39,284 nt of DNA, from assembly GCA_030065855.1 (NCBI GenBank), contig JASJCT010000055.1, positions 1 through 39,284 on the forward strand, in the 5' to 3' direction. Shown one piece after another: positions 26,664 through 35,177 of the stretch. Source of the stretch: Myxococcota bacterium. GTDB lineage: Bacteria > Myxococcota_A > Polyangia > JAAYKL01. Under the pieces are notes generated by a model. That model searched no databases. It saw only the letters and a program-made list of their open reading frames with translations, and was not told where the DNA came from. Each line of letters opens with the position of its first letter. Within the stretch, counting starts at the first letter, position 1. The position numbers were made by a program, and so were the translations under genes.

Positions 26664-28210
26664 TTAGATTTTTTTCAATCCTAAGATGGGTTGCGATAGC
26701 TGCTGGTTTATTATGTTGGGAGGAGAGCGCAACGGCCTTATCAACGGAAGAACCAGAACGATTCGCGATCGTGATAGGGGTCAACCAGCCCGATTCCGAG
26801 CAGCGCGATGTGCTGCGCTATGCTGACGACGATGCCATCGCCATGCATCGACTGCTCGAACAATCCGGTGCCCATAGTCGCTTGCTCGTCTCTATCGATG
26901 CGGACAGCCAACGGTTGCATCCAGAGCTAATCCCCGACGATGCCCCTACCTCGACCGCTCTCCTGGACCACTTTTCCCAGCTGGTACAACAAATGCAACG
27001 GGAACAGAAAAGAGGTAAAACCGTTGTATTTTTATTGTTTTATAGCGGTCACGGCGATGTGCACGGCGGCCAAGGCTACGTAACCTTGGAACAGAGTAAG
27101 CTGACGCGAAGTTTGCTCTTTGATAAAATCCTATCCGAATCACCAGCATCACAGAACCATGTTATTGTAGATGCATGTAAGTCTAATTTTTTAATTCAAC
27201 ATAAAGGCCCTGGAGGGGAGCGGCGTCCTTATCATCACTCCTTTGCACGGAAACCCTCTCCCCTTCCACCGCATACGGGGTTTGTACTATCAGCATCGTC
27301 CGGACAAAACAGTCATGAGTGGGAGCGCTATCAAGCCGGTGTGTTCAGCCATGAGGTTCGTTCTGGATTGCGAGGCGGTGCAGACGCGGATCTCAACGGC
27401 CAAATCACCTATGCCGAGCTCGGTGCTTTTTTAACGACCGCCAATAAGAGCATTGACAATCCCAAATATCGGCCCGAATTCCTGGTATTGCCCCCTGGCC
27501 ACCCACAGGGCAACCTATCTTCTCCCATTGTCCATTGGCCCGCTTCATCTGAAACGTTGACGATTGATGTCCCCAAACTGGGGCATTTTTATGTGGAAGA
27601 TCCCGCAGGCCTGCGGGTGCTGGATGTGAACCCGGCCTACCGACAACGCCTGCTGTTGCACTTACCCAAACCTAGGCCGCTTTTTGTCCGCAAGGCAGAT
27701 GAGAGTGTGGAATATAGCTTATATGACACGCAATCGGTACAGCTTTCTCAATTATCAGACCGACCGCCCATGCAGATCGCTCGCAAAGGAGCCCTTCACC
27801 TCGCCTTTGGTCAGCTTTTTGGTGTGCCATTTGAATCCACACAAGTTGCCCACTTCGAGCAGCAATATAGAAGTAAATTCATGTTAGCGTTCCAGGATAT
27901 CTCGCCAATGCCGATCGGTGAACGGATTACCCTCTGGACCGCAGGTGGCTCGGCCGCGGCTGGCCTGGCCACGACAATGTTGGCAATGCAGCAAAAACAG
28001 CAAGGTAAGGACAAATCTCAACGCCAACGCTCCCGGATCAACACCCGTATCTCCAGGCTAAACGCTGCATCGGTTACTTTCTATTGTATTTCCGGGGCAG
28101 CATTGGCCTCCTGGTTGACATTGAGGTTATGGCGCTCTCGGAAAGTGGAACTGTCTCCGGTCCTAACGCCGGAAGACGTGGGATTGAGTGCTTCGATTAC
28201 CTTTCCTTAG
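26660..28210 (+). CDS. caspase-like (C14) protease with signal peptide and membrane anchor
   Basis: A 516-residue protein. A signal sequence is followed by a caspase fold: start RFAIVIGVNQPDSEQRDVLRYADDDA, His in LFYSGHGDVHGG and Cys in VIVDACKSNFL. The dyad is intact. The EF-hand-like DADLNGQITYAE (about 240) is typical of bacterial caspase-like proteins with calcium-like loops. The C-terminal half is a separate domain with two hydrophobic segments (about 431-447 and 473-491). It is probably envelope-associated, cleaving substrates on an internal or external signal. It overlaps the anti-sigma gene by 4 bp. Confidence 0.85.
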   Translation: MIRFFSILRWVAIAAGLLCWEESATALSTEEPERFAIVIGVNQPDSEQRDVLRYADDDAIAMHRLLEQSGAHSRLLVSIDADSQRLHPELIPDDAPTSTALLDHFSQLVQQMQREQKRGKTVVFLLFYSGHGDVHGGQGYVTLEQSKLTRSLLFDKILSESPASQNHVIVDACKSNFLIQHKGPGGERRPYHHSFARKPSPLPPHTGFVLSASSGQNSHEWERYQAGVFSHEVRSGLRGGADADLNGQITYAELGAFLTTANKSIDNPKYRPEFLVLPPGHPQGNLSSPIVHWPASSETLTIDVPKLGHFYVEDPAGLRVLDVNPAYRQRLLLHLPKPRPLFVRKADESVEYSLYDTQSVQLSQLSDRPPMQIARKGALHLAFGQLFGVPFESTQVAHFEQQYRSKFMLAFQDISPMPIGERITLWTAGGSAAAGLATTMLAMQQKQQGKDKSQRQRSRINTRISRLNAASVTFYCISGAALASWLTLRLWRSRKVELSPVLTPEDVGLSASITFP

Positions 28211-28224
28211 TTGATGTCCATTCA

Positions 28225-30774
28225 TTATGGACAGTCGTTAGAACAGGTGCTTTGATTTTCACCAAACGCAGTATCGCAGATGCCATCATTACAGCAGGAA
28301 TTTGATGGACCCTCATTTTCAACGCACTCGTTTTGAACCTCTTCGCATTTATTCGCAGCACAGTTCCAATACCCCTGACCGAATATGGTCCAGATGTTGA
28401 AAAAACAGTCCGGTCGTTTATAACACTCCCAGCCGTCAGGCACACAACACTGTTCTGTGGGATTGTCGCAGTCATACGTCAGAGATGCTTCGATTGTTGT
28501 AAATCCATCGGGGCATTCGTGTGGCTCATCTCCGGGACTGCATATCCCTTCGGTCAAGGCACAATTATAGCTAATAGTTTCCGTTTCCGTATCAGTGCCG
28601 GCATCGGTATTGGGTCCTGCGTCTATGCCCGCGTCTATTTCCGTATTATTTTCTGATGGACAATCGGTGGATAGGTTTACGTCTCGATCTAATAAGATTT
28701 GGATATGGTCGATGGTAGTAGGATCATCGCAATCCAGTGGGTTATTATATAGTATTACCCTATCGTTTTCTCCAATCCCCCAACTATTGACGAGTGGCTC
28801 CAAGTTCGTAATTGCATTTGTTTGTAAATCAAGGCGTTCAAGCGCACCTAAACCTTCAAGCGCATCGATTATTTCGATATCATTTTCCCACAAGTCGAGA
28901 TGGGTTAAATTGTCCAAATTTGCTAGTATATTAAGATCTGACATGCCGGTTTTATTCAGATTGAGGGATGTCAGATTTGTCAATCCGCTAATCGGGCTAA
29001 AATCCAGGATCCCTTCTGTGTATCCCAACTTGAGAGTTTTAAGATTAACGAGATTTTGCAAGGCTTCAATACTGGATGGTAACTTGCATCCATGCAGGTT
29101 GAGCTCCTCCAATCGCGTTAACGCACCCAGTGCACTCAAATCATTCAAATCGCAGAAATCTAGAATAAGTGTGATCAGTTGCGTCAAGTTGCTCAAAGGG
29201 GTGATGCTATCGAGCTTCACTTCATCATTATCAGAAAGAAAAAGATGTTTAAGATCAGTCAATTCAGAAAGGGCTGCGGCGTTTGTTATGGGATTGACGC
29301 TCAGTGACAGCCAGGTTAATTGGGTCAAATCGGCAAGTGCGTTGATATTATCGATAGCGTTATGAGATAGCTCAAGTGTCTCCAGATTCGTCAGCATGCG
29401 CAGGGGTTCAAGATTTGAAATCTTATTAAAATTCAGATACAGCTCATTTAAAGATTCAAGCGTTCCTAGCTCAGAGATGTCCGATATATTATAGTTTTGA
29501 TTCAGCGAGAGTCTTCTTAGCCCGGTCAGGTTACCCAACTCATCGAGGCTGCTAATGTGATTTCCAGCGAGATAGAGCTCTGTCAGGGATTCCAAGTTCG
29601 ATAAGAAGCTAACGTTTGCTATCATGTTACGATTTAAGCTAAGGATATTCAGGTTGGTGAGATCAGATAAGCAGTACAAGTTGTGAATTAAATTATTGTT
29701 TAAGGAAAGTAGTGTTAGGTTGCTTAGCGTCGACAATGACGCAAGGTCGTGTATGCCGTTGCCATCCAGCCATAAGATCTGGAGATATTCCAGTTCGGAC
29801 AATGCATCGATGTTAGGTATTTGAGTCCAGGACAGATCAAGGTCTATTAAAAATTTGTTATTTCGGAGAGCCTCTATACTTTCGATATTGTGGTTTTGTC
29901 TCAAATTCAAATGCGTGATGAATTGCAACTCACCGATCGGTTCTATGTTGGTTATCCTATTGAACCTCAAATCGAGCACTTCGAGCGATGAGAGCGATGA
30001 GAGGGGCTCTATGTCTTCGATGTCGTTGTGGGCTAGGTTGAGCTGTTTTAGATTTGTCAAACACCGAATATTCTCCAAGTCGGAGATGGCGAGATTTACA
30101 GCTTGCAAATCAGTGATTTGAGAAAGTTCACTGGCTTCAATATCACCGCTAGGCTTGGCCAACGTATCCCTAATCGCGTTTTCCAAACCAGGATCGGAAA
30201 ATAAAATAACGCCAGTACAATCCTCGGTATCTGAATCCGTATCTGTGTCTGTATCCGTGTCCGTGTCCGTATCCGTGTCTGTGTCAGTATCCGTGTCAGT
30301 ATCTGCGTCACTGTCAGTATCAGTGTCCGTGTCCGTGTCAGTATCAGTGTCAGTATCAGTGTCAGTATCAGTGTCCGTGTCCGTGTCAGTATCTGTGTCT
30401 GAATCAGTATCTGTGTCCGTGTCCGTATCTGTGTCAGTGTCAGTATCTGTGTCAGTATCCGTGTCTGTGTCCGTGTCCGTGTCAGTATCTGTGTCTGTAT
30501 CGGTATCTGTATCGATGTCTGTGTCTGAATCTGTGTCCGTGCTAGGCGTTGACTCCGTATCCGTGTTCGTATCGACATTGACATCTTCATCTATCACCTT
30601 ACACGTACTGTCATTGTATTCCTCATTGGGCACGCACTTTTGGGTGCGATCACAACAAGTAAATCCTGGTGCGCAGGGACAGGGTGCGTTGTCTTCATTG
30701 AGGAGGGTCACGCAGGATGTTGTCAGCGCGAACAATGCCCAACACCCAATTAAATGACTTTTCAAACAGCTCAT
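28225..30774 (-). CDS. leucine-rich-repeat (internalin-like) lipoprotein with Asp/Thr stalk
   Basis: An 849-residue protein. The start at ATG 30774 gives a signal sequence ending ALTTSC, a lipobox. After a Cys-rich N-terminal segment (CPCAPGFTCCDRTQKC) lies an acidic Asp-Thr/Asp-Ser stalk (about 71-183). About twenty 21-22-residue leucine-rich repeats follow (about 200-665), of the form LTNLxxLxLxxNxIxDIxxL. The tail is Cys-rich and ends in NSCCNDGICDTAFGENQSTC, a motif common in myxobacterial surface proteins. Internalin-type repeats usually bind partner proteins, so display on a stalk suggests surface adhesion or recognition. It is convergent with the caspase gene, 14 bp between stops. Confidence 0.85.
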   Translation of the reverse strand: MSCLKSHLIGCWALFALTTSCVTLLNEDNAPCPCAPGFTCCDRTQKCVPNEEYNDSTCKVIDEDVNVDTNTDTESTPSTDTDSDTDIDTDTDTDTDTDTDTDTDTDTDTDTDTDTDTDTDTDTDSDTDTDTDTDTDTDTDTDTDTDTDTDTDTDSDADTDTDTDTDTDTDTDTDTDTDTDSDTEDCTGVILFSDPGLENAIRDTLAKPSGDIEASELSQITDLQAVNLAISDLENIRCLTNLKQLNLAHNDIEDIEPLSSLSSLEVLDLRFNRITNIEPIGELQFITHLNLRQNHNIESIEALRNNKFLIDLDLSWTQIPNIDALSELEYLQILWLDGNGIHDLASLSTLSNLTLLSLNNNLIHNLYCLSDLTNLNILSLNRNMIANVSFLSNLESLTELYLAGNHISSLDELGNLTGLRRLSLNQNYNISDISELGTLESLNELYLNFNKISNLEPLRMLTNLETLELSHNAIDNINALADLTQLTWLSLSVNPITNAAALSELTDLKHLFLSDNDEVKLDSITPLSNLTQLITLILDFCDLNDLSALGALTRLEELNLHGCKLPSSIEALQNLVNLKTLKLGYTEGILDFSPISGLTNLTSLNLNKTGMSDLNILANLDNLTHLDLWENDIEIIDALEGLGALERLDLQTNAITNLEPLVNSWGIGENDRVILYNNPLDCDDPTTIDHIQILLDRDVNLSTDCPSENNTEIDAGIDAGPNTDAGTDTETETISYNCALTEGICSPGDEPHECPDGFTTIEASLTYDCDNPTEQCCVPDGWECYKRPDCFFNIWTIFGQGYWNCAANKCEEVQNECVENEGPSNSCCNDGICDTAFGENQSTCSNDCP
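30226..30560. repeat. Asp-Thr coding repeat in LRR lipoprotein
   Basis: About 330 bp of GTGTC(T/C)GTATC-type hexamers (minus-strand GAC-ACN) encoding the stalk. Codon choice varies, so the protein pattern is conserved better than the DNA pattern, which suggests selection on the stalk itself. Confidence 0.85.
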
Positions 30775-30875
30775 GATCCCATTGCCTTTCCAAATATAGA
30801 CTGTAGTGTACCAGTTAAGTAAACACATCTTTATATAGACAATTCTTAAAACCCAAAAAAGTTCAATAAAAAAGT
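30772..30875 (-). promoter_or_regulatory. leader element shared with the CXXX substrate gene (copy A)
   Basis: Directly before the LRR gene start. Its two conserved blocks are, on the plus strand, CATGATCCC-N3-GCCTTTC with the following AATA-AGACT, and AAAAAAGTTC-ATAAAAAA 89 bp on. Reading the minus strand, the second block gives GAACTTTTTT, similar to the GAACTT -35 of ECF sigma promoters. GTCTA some 18 bp downstream could serve as -10. The ECF reading is tentative. Confidence 0.5.
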
Positions 30876-31366
30876 AGTATATGGCGTTTAAACTTCAATA
30901 TTTTGCTGATGGGAATACTGAAAATGGGGCTGATATCGACACCAACACGGTGCGACATGGATGGCACTTGGGGGGTATACTTCCGGCACCATCTGGCAGC
31001 CAGACACATGGTTGAGAAGGTTCATTGTCATCTAGCCGTAAAAAAATGAAGCGGGGTAAAAAAAATGAACCTTTTCTTTCTTAGTGCATTGAACATGTAT
31101 ACTACTGTCCGGTGTCTACCGAGCAGGTCAAGTTGGCGTCGAACCGTTTGGTCACCCGTGTACCAAGGGAGCGCTCATTGCCAGTCTCGGCCGGAGTGAA
31201 GAACGCCATCGCACTGCTAGATGATCTGGCTGCAGTGGAGGAGCTATTGTCAAAATCGAACCTCTCCTTCTCGCGCCTGTGCCATCAAAGCGAGGCCCTT
31301 ATGGCTGATTTGAAGATGAAGGGAATTCCGAAAGAGCGATTTTACAAAAAACTGGAACACAAAAAC
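30876..31366. other. intergenic region upstream of TPR gene
   Basis: It contains AT-rich sequence, a TATACT near 31099 and, from GTG 31112, an in-frame open extension of the TPR gene of 85 codons (SALMADLKMKGIPKERF-type residues). No signal peptide fits that extension, so I place the real start at 31367. The extension could be an untranslated leader or a separate short coding stretch. Confidence 0.4.
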
Positions 31367-32344
31367 ATGCCAATTAAATTTTTGTTATCAGTATTTCTCG
31401 GCTTGATTTCCTCTTTTGCATACGCACAAAATAGCGTCAAAAAAGACGCTACACAGATGTTCAAGAAAGGCGTATCCCTATTCGAAGCTGGTGAGTTCGA
31501 AGCAGCCGCATTGGCCTTTCGCCGAGCTGCAAAGTTAAATCCTTCTTGGAAATTGCAATACAATATCGGGCAAAGCGAAGCCGCTGCGACGCATTACGGC
31601 TTGGCTTTGGAGGCGTTTGAGCAGTATTTGTCTGAAGGAGGGGACGAAATCTCCAGTCACAGACAAGCGGAAGTCATCGAAGAGGTCCAGCGGCTGCGCA
31701 TGATGACCGGGTTTCTATTGTTCAACGGGGGCGACCAATGCCGCATTGAGGTCAATGGTCGAGAGCGCGGTGTATTGCCCTTGGCTGATCATCTTTTGGT
31801 GGCTATGGGCAAAGTCACTGTCGTCGCCACCTGTAATGGCGAGATAGTGGTGAACAGAAAGTTTCACCTTTCGGGAGGTAAAGAAATAGAGATCAATCTC
31901 GAACAACCACGAGATGAAGTCTCATTGAAAGAGCTGTTAGGGTCCTCTGAACAAGTGATGAAGCACTCGCATGAAAGCGAAAAAGTTGGCGAACAACAAC
32001 CTTCCGCACCAAAAAGAAAATGGACCTATGCATTTGCTGGACTGGGAGGCGCAACAGCTATGGGAGCAATCATCACTGGCAGCATTGCCCTATCCAAACG
32101 AAATGCATTAGGCTGTGCTGATAATACTTGCCCACCAAGCGCTGAATCAGATCTGGAAAATGCCAAGCGCTTTGGCCTGGTCACCGATGTGCTTTGGATT
32201 TCCACGGGGATAGCTATTGCCACTGCCACAGCGCTATTTTTCTTAGAGCCCAAGTGGGGTAAAAGAAAAGAGAACGATCAACTTAAGATAACGGCGACAC
32301 CGTTCCAGAACGGTGCGATGCTAGGCGCTTTGGGTCAATTTTAA
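31367..32344 (+). CDS. exported TPR protein with PEGA-like domain and C-terminal membrane helices
   Basis: About 325 residues from the ATG at 31367, chosen for its signal peptide (MPIKFLLSVFLGLISSFAYA) and a weak GGAA 9 nt upstream. A GTG 255 bp earlier is in frame. Helical repeats follow (MFKKGVSLFEAGEFEAAALA, then AFRRAAKLNPSWKLQYNIGQ), then a PEGA-like beta segment (about 110-190) and two hydrophobic segments near 225-245 and 275-295. It lies 12 bp before the CXXX maturase gene, so it is probably in the same operon and may support export or assembly of the modified product. Such TPR/PEGA proteins are common in myxobacteria without a known function. Confidence 0.75.
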   Translation: MPIKFLLSVFLGLISSFAYAQNSVKKDATQMFKKGVSLFEAGEFEAAALAFRRAAKLNPSWKLQYNIGQSEAAATHYGLALEAFEQYLSEGGDEISSHRQAEVIEEVQRLRMMTGFLLFNGGDQCRIEVNGRERGVLPLADHLLVAMGKVTVVATCNGEIVVNRKFHLSGGKEIEINLEQPRDEVSLKELLGSSEQVMKHSHESEKVGEQQPSAPKRKWTYAFAGLGGATAMGAIITGSIALSKRNALGCADNTCPPSAESDLENAKRFGLVTDVLWISTGIAIATATALFFLEPKWGKRKENDQLKITATPFQNGAMLGALGQF

Positions 32345-32356
32345 TAAGGTACTGCG

Positions 32357-33877
32357 ATGAAGTCCCTGCTCATGCTCCTATCTGATAAAGCACCTTCGTT
32401 TTGCTACTATAAAACTAAAAACAACGACTCGGAAAAAAAACAGTCTATGGAAAGACGGGTCTTTTTAGGCGCTCTCGAAGATGCTCGAAAAAAAAATCTA
32501 GCCCTACATTTATTGGGTGATGCTGACGATCACATCGCGAATTCGATTGATGATACCTTTACCAGAGAACACACGTGTATACGGTATTTTCCCCTAACAG
32601 ATGTATGGGAAAAAGGTAAATTTGCCTTTTCAGGTATTCCTATCATCGATGAAGAAGCACTTGATTGCTTCGGGCACAAACAAGTTCCTCGGTTGTGCGA
32701 AACCCTCAAAACAGTCAGCCCCGGCGGGGCAGTACCGGAAAGACGATTGTCAGTACTTCAGGCAGAGAAATTTCCAATTGTCATTTTGAGATGCTCTCGT
32801 CAAACCATACATCGGCTCTTTGATATCTGGAAAGAGATCAGCCGGCATGTCTATCGCGTTGTATTGATCTGGACGGATATCCCTTCCTGGGAAGAGCGCG
32901 ACTTGGATGTATATCAGCAAGCGCTCAATCGTTTGTCGAAGGATATTTTTGGTCGCTATAAAAACGGGGAACGAATTGAGCTCAATATAATCACCGATCG
33001 GTTGGGCCTCCGCGGTCCTGTTCACTGCAACGCCGGTCAGGATCACCTAACGGTAGGGCCGGACGGGAAGCTCTACATATGTCCAGGGTTCTATTTCTCC
33101 GGTGCCCAGTCAGTAGGAAGCCTGGAGACAGGCCCAGAGATTCCAAATTTATCGTTGTATAGCCTGGATCGTTCTCCAGTATGCATGATCTGTGATGCCT
33201 ATCACTGCCGACGATGTATATTTTTGAATTCCCAAACAACACTAGAGGTCAATACACCTTCTTGGCAGCAATGCCGGATCAGTCACATCGAGAGAGAAGC
33301 GGCTGCCTCTCTTGGTCGAAAATTTATAAAAACAAAGGTGTTCAAAAAAGCAGTGCCCATGCCGGACATTGACTATCTGGATCCTATGGAAGTTTTTGAG
33401 AGTTATGCTTGGCGCAGATTTGCCTGGCGAGCGATTGCGCGAAAAAGTTTCCAAGATCCCCAGCTAAGAAGGCGCCCGCGTGCTAGGCCAGAATCCAACA
33501 GTCCTCAAGGCATACCCACTGAAAACAAAGGGAAAATAAAGATGGCTCACTCTAAGCAGATCACCTCTTATCCGAGAGAAGATAACACTTCAAGAAAAGA
33601 CATTGTGGGTGAAGTTACTCCTGAAGAGAGGGATCAGGTGAAAAAACTCTACATCCGCAAAACTGGGCTTGTCGAGGTTGTCTCCACCTTGTCCAGGCTG
33701 GACGATCCAGCTGTGCTAAATGGCCCCTTGTATGAGCGCGTGATTCGCGATGTAGGGGAAACACAAATCGCGTTTCAGACATGGTGGGATAACATCGCCC
33801 AAAAGTACAACTGGAAAAAAGACAGCAACAAACAATGGCGCATTGAGTTTGAAACTTGCCGTATTTATTTGGAATGA
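32357..33877 (+). CDS. fused CXXX-repeat peptide maturase and CXXX-repeat modification-system protein
   Basis: A 506-residue protein with two parts. Residues 1 to about 390 resemble the CXXX-repeat peptide maturase family: N-terminal LLMLLSDKAPSFCYYKTKN and a Cys-rich SPASM-like end (CNAGQDHLTVGPDGKLYICP at about 222-241, then CMICDAYHCRRCIFLN). No CxxxCxxC radical SAM site is seen in the N-terminal part. Residues about 396-506 resemble the separate CXXX modification-system protein, ending in WRIEFETCRIYLE. In other genomes these are two genes as far as I recall; here the stop between them is absent. ATG 33542 with AAAGGG upstream could give the second part alone. The family assignment is from recalled patterns. 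Confidence 0.75.
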   Translation: MKSLLMLLSDKAPSFCYYKTKNNDSEKKQSMERRVFLGALEDARKKNLALHLLGDADDHIANSIDDTFTREHTCIRYFPLTDVWEKGKFAFSGIPIIDEEALDCFGHKQVPRLCETLKTVSPGGAVPERRLSVLQAEKFPIVILRCSRQTIHRLFDIWKEISRHVYRVVLIWTDIPSWEERDLDVYQQALNRLSKDIFGRYKNGERIELNIITDRLGLRGPVHCNAGQDHLTVGPDGKLYICPGFYFSGAQSVGSLETGPEIPNLSLYSLDRSPVCMICDAYHCRRCIFLNSQTTLEVNTPSWQQCRISHIEREAAASLGRKFIKTKVFKKAVPMPDIDYLDPMEVFESYAWRRFAWRAIARKSFQDPQLRRRPRARPESNSPQGIPTENKGKIKMAHSKQITSYPREDNTSRKDIVGEVTPEERDQVKKLYIRKTGLVEVVSTLSRLDDPAVLNGPLYERVIRDVGETQIAFQTWWDNIAQKYNWKKDSNKQWRIEFETCRIYLE

Positions 33878-33885
33878 AAAAAGAA

Positions 33886-33905
33886 CGGGCCCAGCGCCCG
33901 GCCCG
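33886..33905 (+). other. GC-rich intercistronic hairpin
   Basis: CGGGCC (33886-33891) pairs with GGCCCG (33900-33905) across an 8-base loop, 8 nt after the stop of the maturase gene and 50 nt before the radical SAM gene. There is no T-run, so it is more likely an mRNA-stability or partial attenuation structure than a full terminator. Confidence 0.45.
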
Positions 33906-33955
33906 ATACTGTAGATATTTCCGAACCCTCACCTATATCAGATAGGTTTAGAACG

Positions 33956-35077
33956 ATGCAGAACAAAAACATTACCTTCGTGCTTACAGAAGAATGCAAT
34001 TTGAGGTGCTCTTACTGCTATTTGATTCATAAAAATGAACGACATCGCATGCCTCTTAACGTGGCCAAAGCCGCTGTTGATTATATTCTCGATCGCCGCG
34101 ATTTGTTTTCAGAGCCGGCAGTAACTTGGGATTTCATCGGCGGCGAGCCTCTCTTGGAGGTGGAGCAAATCGAGAACATCATTGGCCACATCTGGCGACG
34201 TACGTATGAACTGGATCATCCATGGTTCGAAAATATGAAATTTGGCATCACTACCAATGGTGTCCTATACGGTACACCAAAGGTTCAGCGAATGATCCAG
34301 AGGCACAGAGGTTCATTGGGCATCAGCATTACCATTGATGGCCCCAAGGAGGCCCACAATCTTAATCGCTGTTTTAAAGACGGGTCCGGCAGTTACGACA
34401 AAGTTATTTCCGAAGTGCCTTTGTGGCTTTCTCAGTATCCAGATGCATCTACAAAAATGACATTTTCTCATGAAAATATCGGTTTTCTAGCTCAGTCTGT
34501 CATGCATCTTTTTGAGCTGGGGATAAAGCAAATCAATGCAAATGTTGTTTTTGAAAACTCCTGGCAGGTGGGAGATGACAAGCTATTCGAAGAACAGCTC
34601 AACCAACTCACTGATTTGATGATTGCCAAAAAGCTGTACAAGGAATATCAGTGCTCGTTTTTCAATCGAACTATTGGAAAACCTATCGACCACGAGACCA
34701 GAGATGGAAACTGGTGTGGATCGGGAAGGATGCTCGCCATCGATGCAGAGGGAGATTTTTACCCCTGCTTACGCTTTTTGTCTTTCGCACTAGCCCATCA
34801 CCCTGCCAGGAAGATTGGAAATATTAGGGACGGATTGGATGTAAATCGAGTTCGACCGTTTTTAGCGTTGACAGACTCAACGCAGAGTCCTGAGGAGTGC
34901 TTGAATTGCAGTGTGGCTTCTGGCTGTGCGTGGTGTCAAGGGTACAATTACGACACTTCAGACACGGGAACCATATATCAACGTGCGACCCATATCTGTT
35001 TAATGCACAAAGCACGGGTCAGAGCGAATAAGCGATTCTGGAATATGGTAGATACGGATACCCATCCCGATCCTTGA
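33956..35077 (+). CDS. radical SAM/SPASM peptide maturase of the CXXX-repeat target type
   Basis: A 373-residue enzyme. The SAM-binding [4Fe-4S] site is CNLRCSYCY (Cys 14, 18, 21). GGEPLLE, TTNG and the FE-S ligand-rich C-terminal SPASM region (NWCGSG, PCLRF, CLNCSVASGCAWC and a last C in HICLM) fit a peptide-modifying radical SAM protein with auxiliary clusters. It would act on the cytoplasmic, unexported substrate, probably forming thioether or other links at the cysteines of CXXX repeats. It follows the fused maturase gene by about 80 bp, and its stop is about 100 bp from the convergent substrate gene. Confidence 0.85.
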   Translation: MQNKNITFVLTEECNLRCSYCYLIHKNERHRMPLNVAKAAVDYILDRRDLFSEPAVTWDFIGGEPLLEVEQIENIIGHIWRRTYELDHPWFENMKFGITTNGVLYGTPKVQRMIQRHRGSLGISITIDGPKEAHNLNRCFKDGSGSYDKVISEVPLWLSQYPDASTKMTFSHENIGFLAQSVMHLFELGIKQINANVVFENSWQVGDDKLFEEQLNQLTDLMIAKKLYKEYQCSFFNRTIGKPIDHETRDGNWCGSGRMLAIDAEGDFYPCLRFLSFALAHHPARKIGNIRDGLDVNRVRPFLALTDSTQSPEECLNCSVASGCAWCQGYNYDTSDTGTIYQRATHICLMHKARVRANKRFWNMVDTDTHPDP

Positions 35078-35177
35078 GAAAGGCATTTCAGAGTATTCTA
35101 TTTTTTTCGGAGAGCTCTCTATTAACCTGATCAGACCTCGATAGAGGGTCATCTTCGGCAGCACTGCTACCATGAGC

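Noticed and set aside
30155..30757. Plus-strand Val-Ser frame opposite the LRR stalk
   Set aside because: Same effect of reading an Asp-Thr tract on the other strand.
33875..33905. TGA at the end of the maturase gene followed by a hairpin, as a second Sec codon
   Set aside because: The protein already ends at the family's usual C-terminus (ETCRIYL), and the sequence after it is not domain-like.
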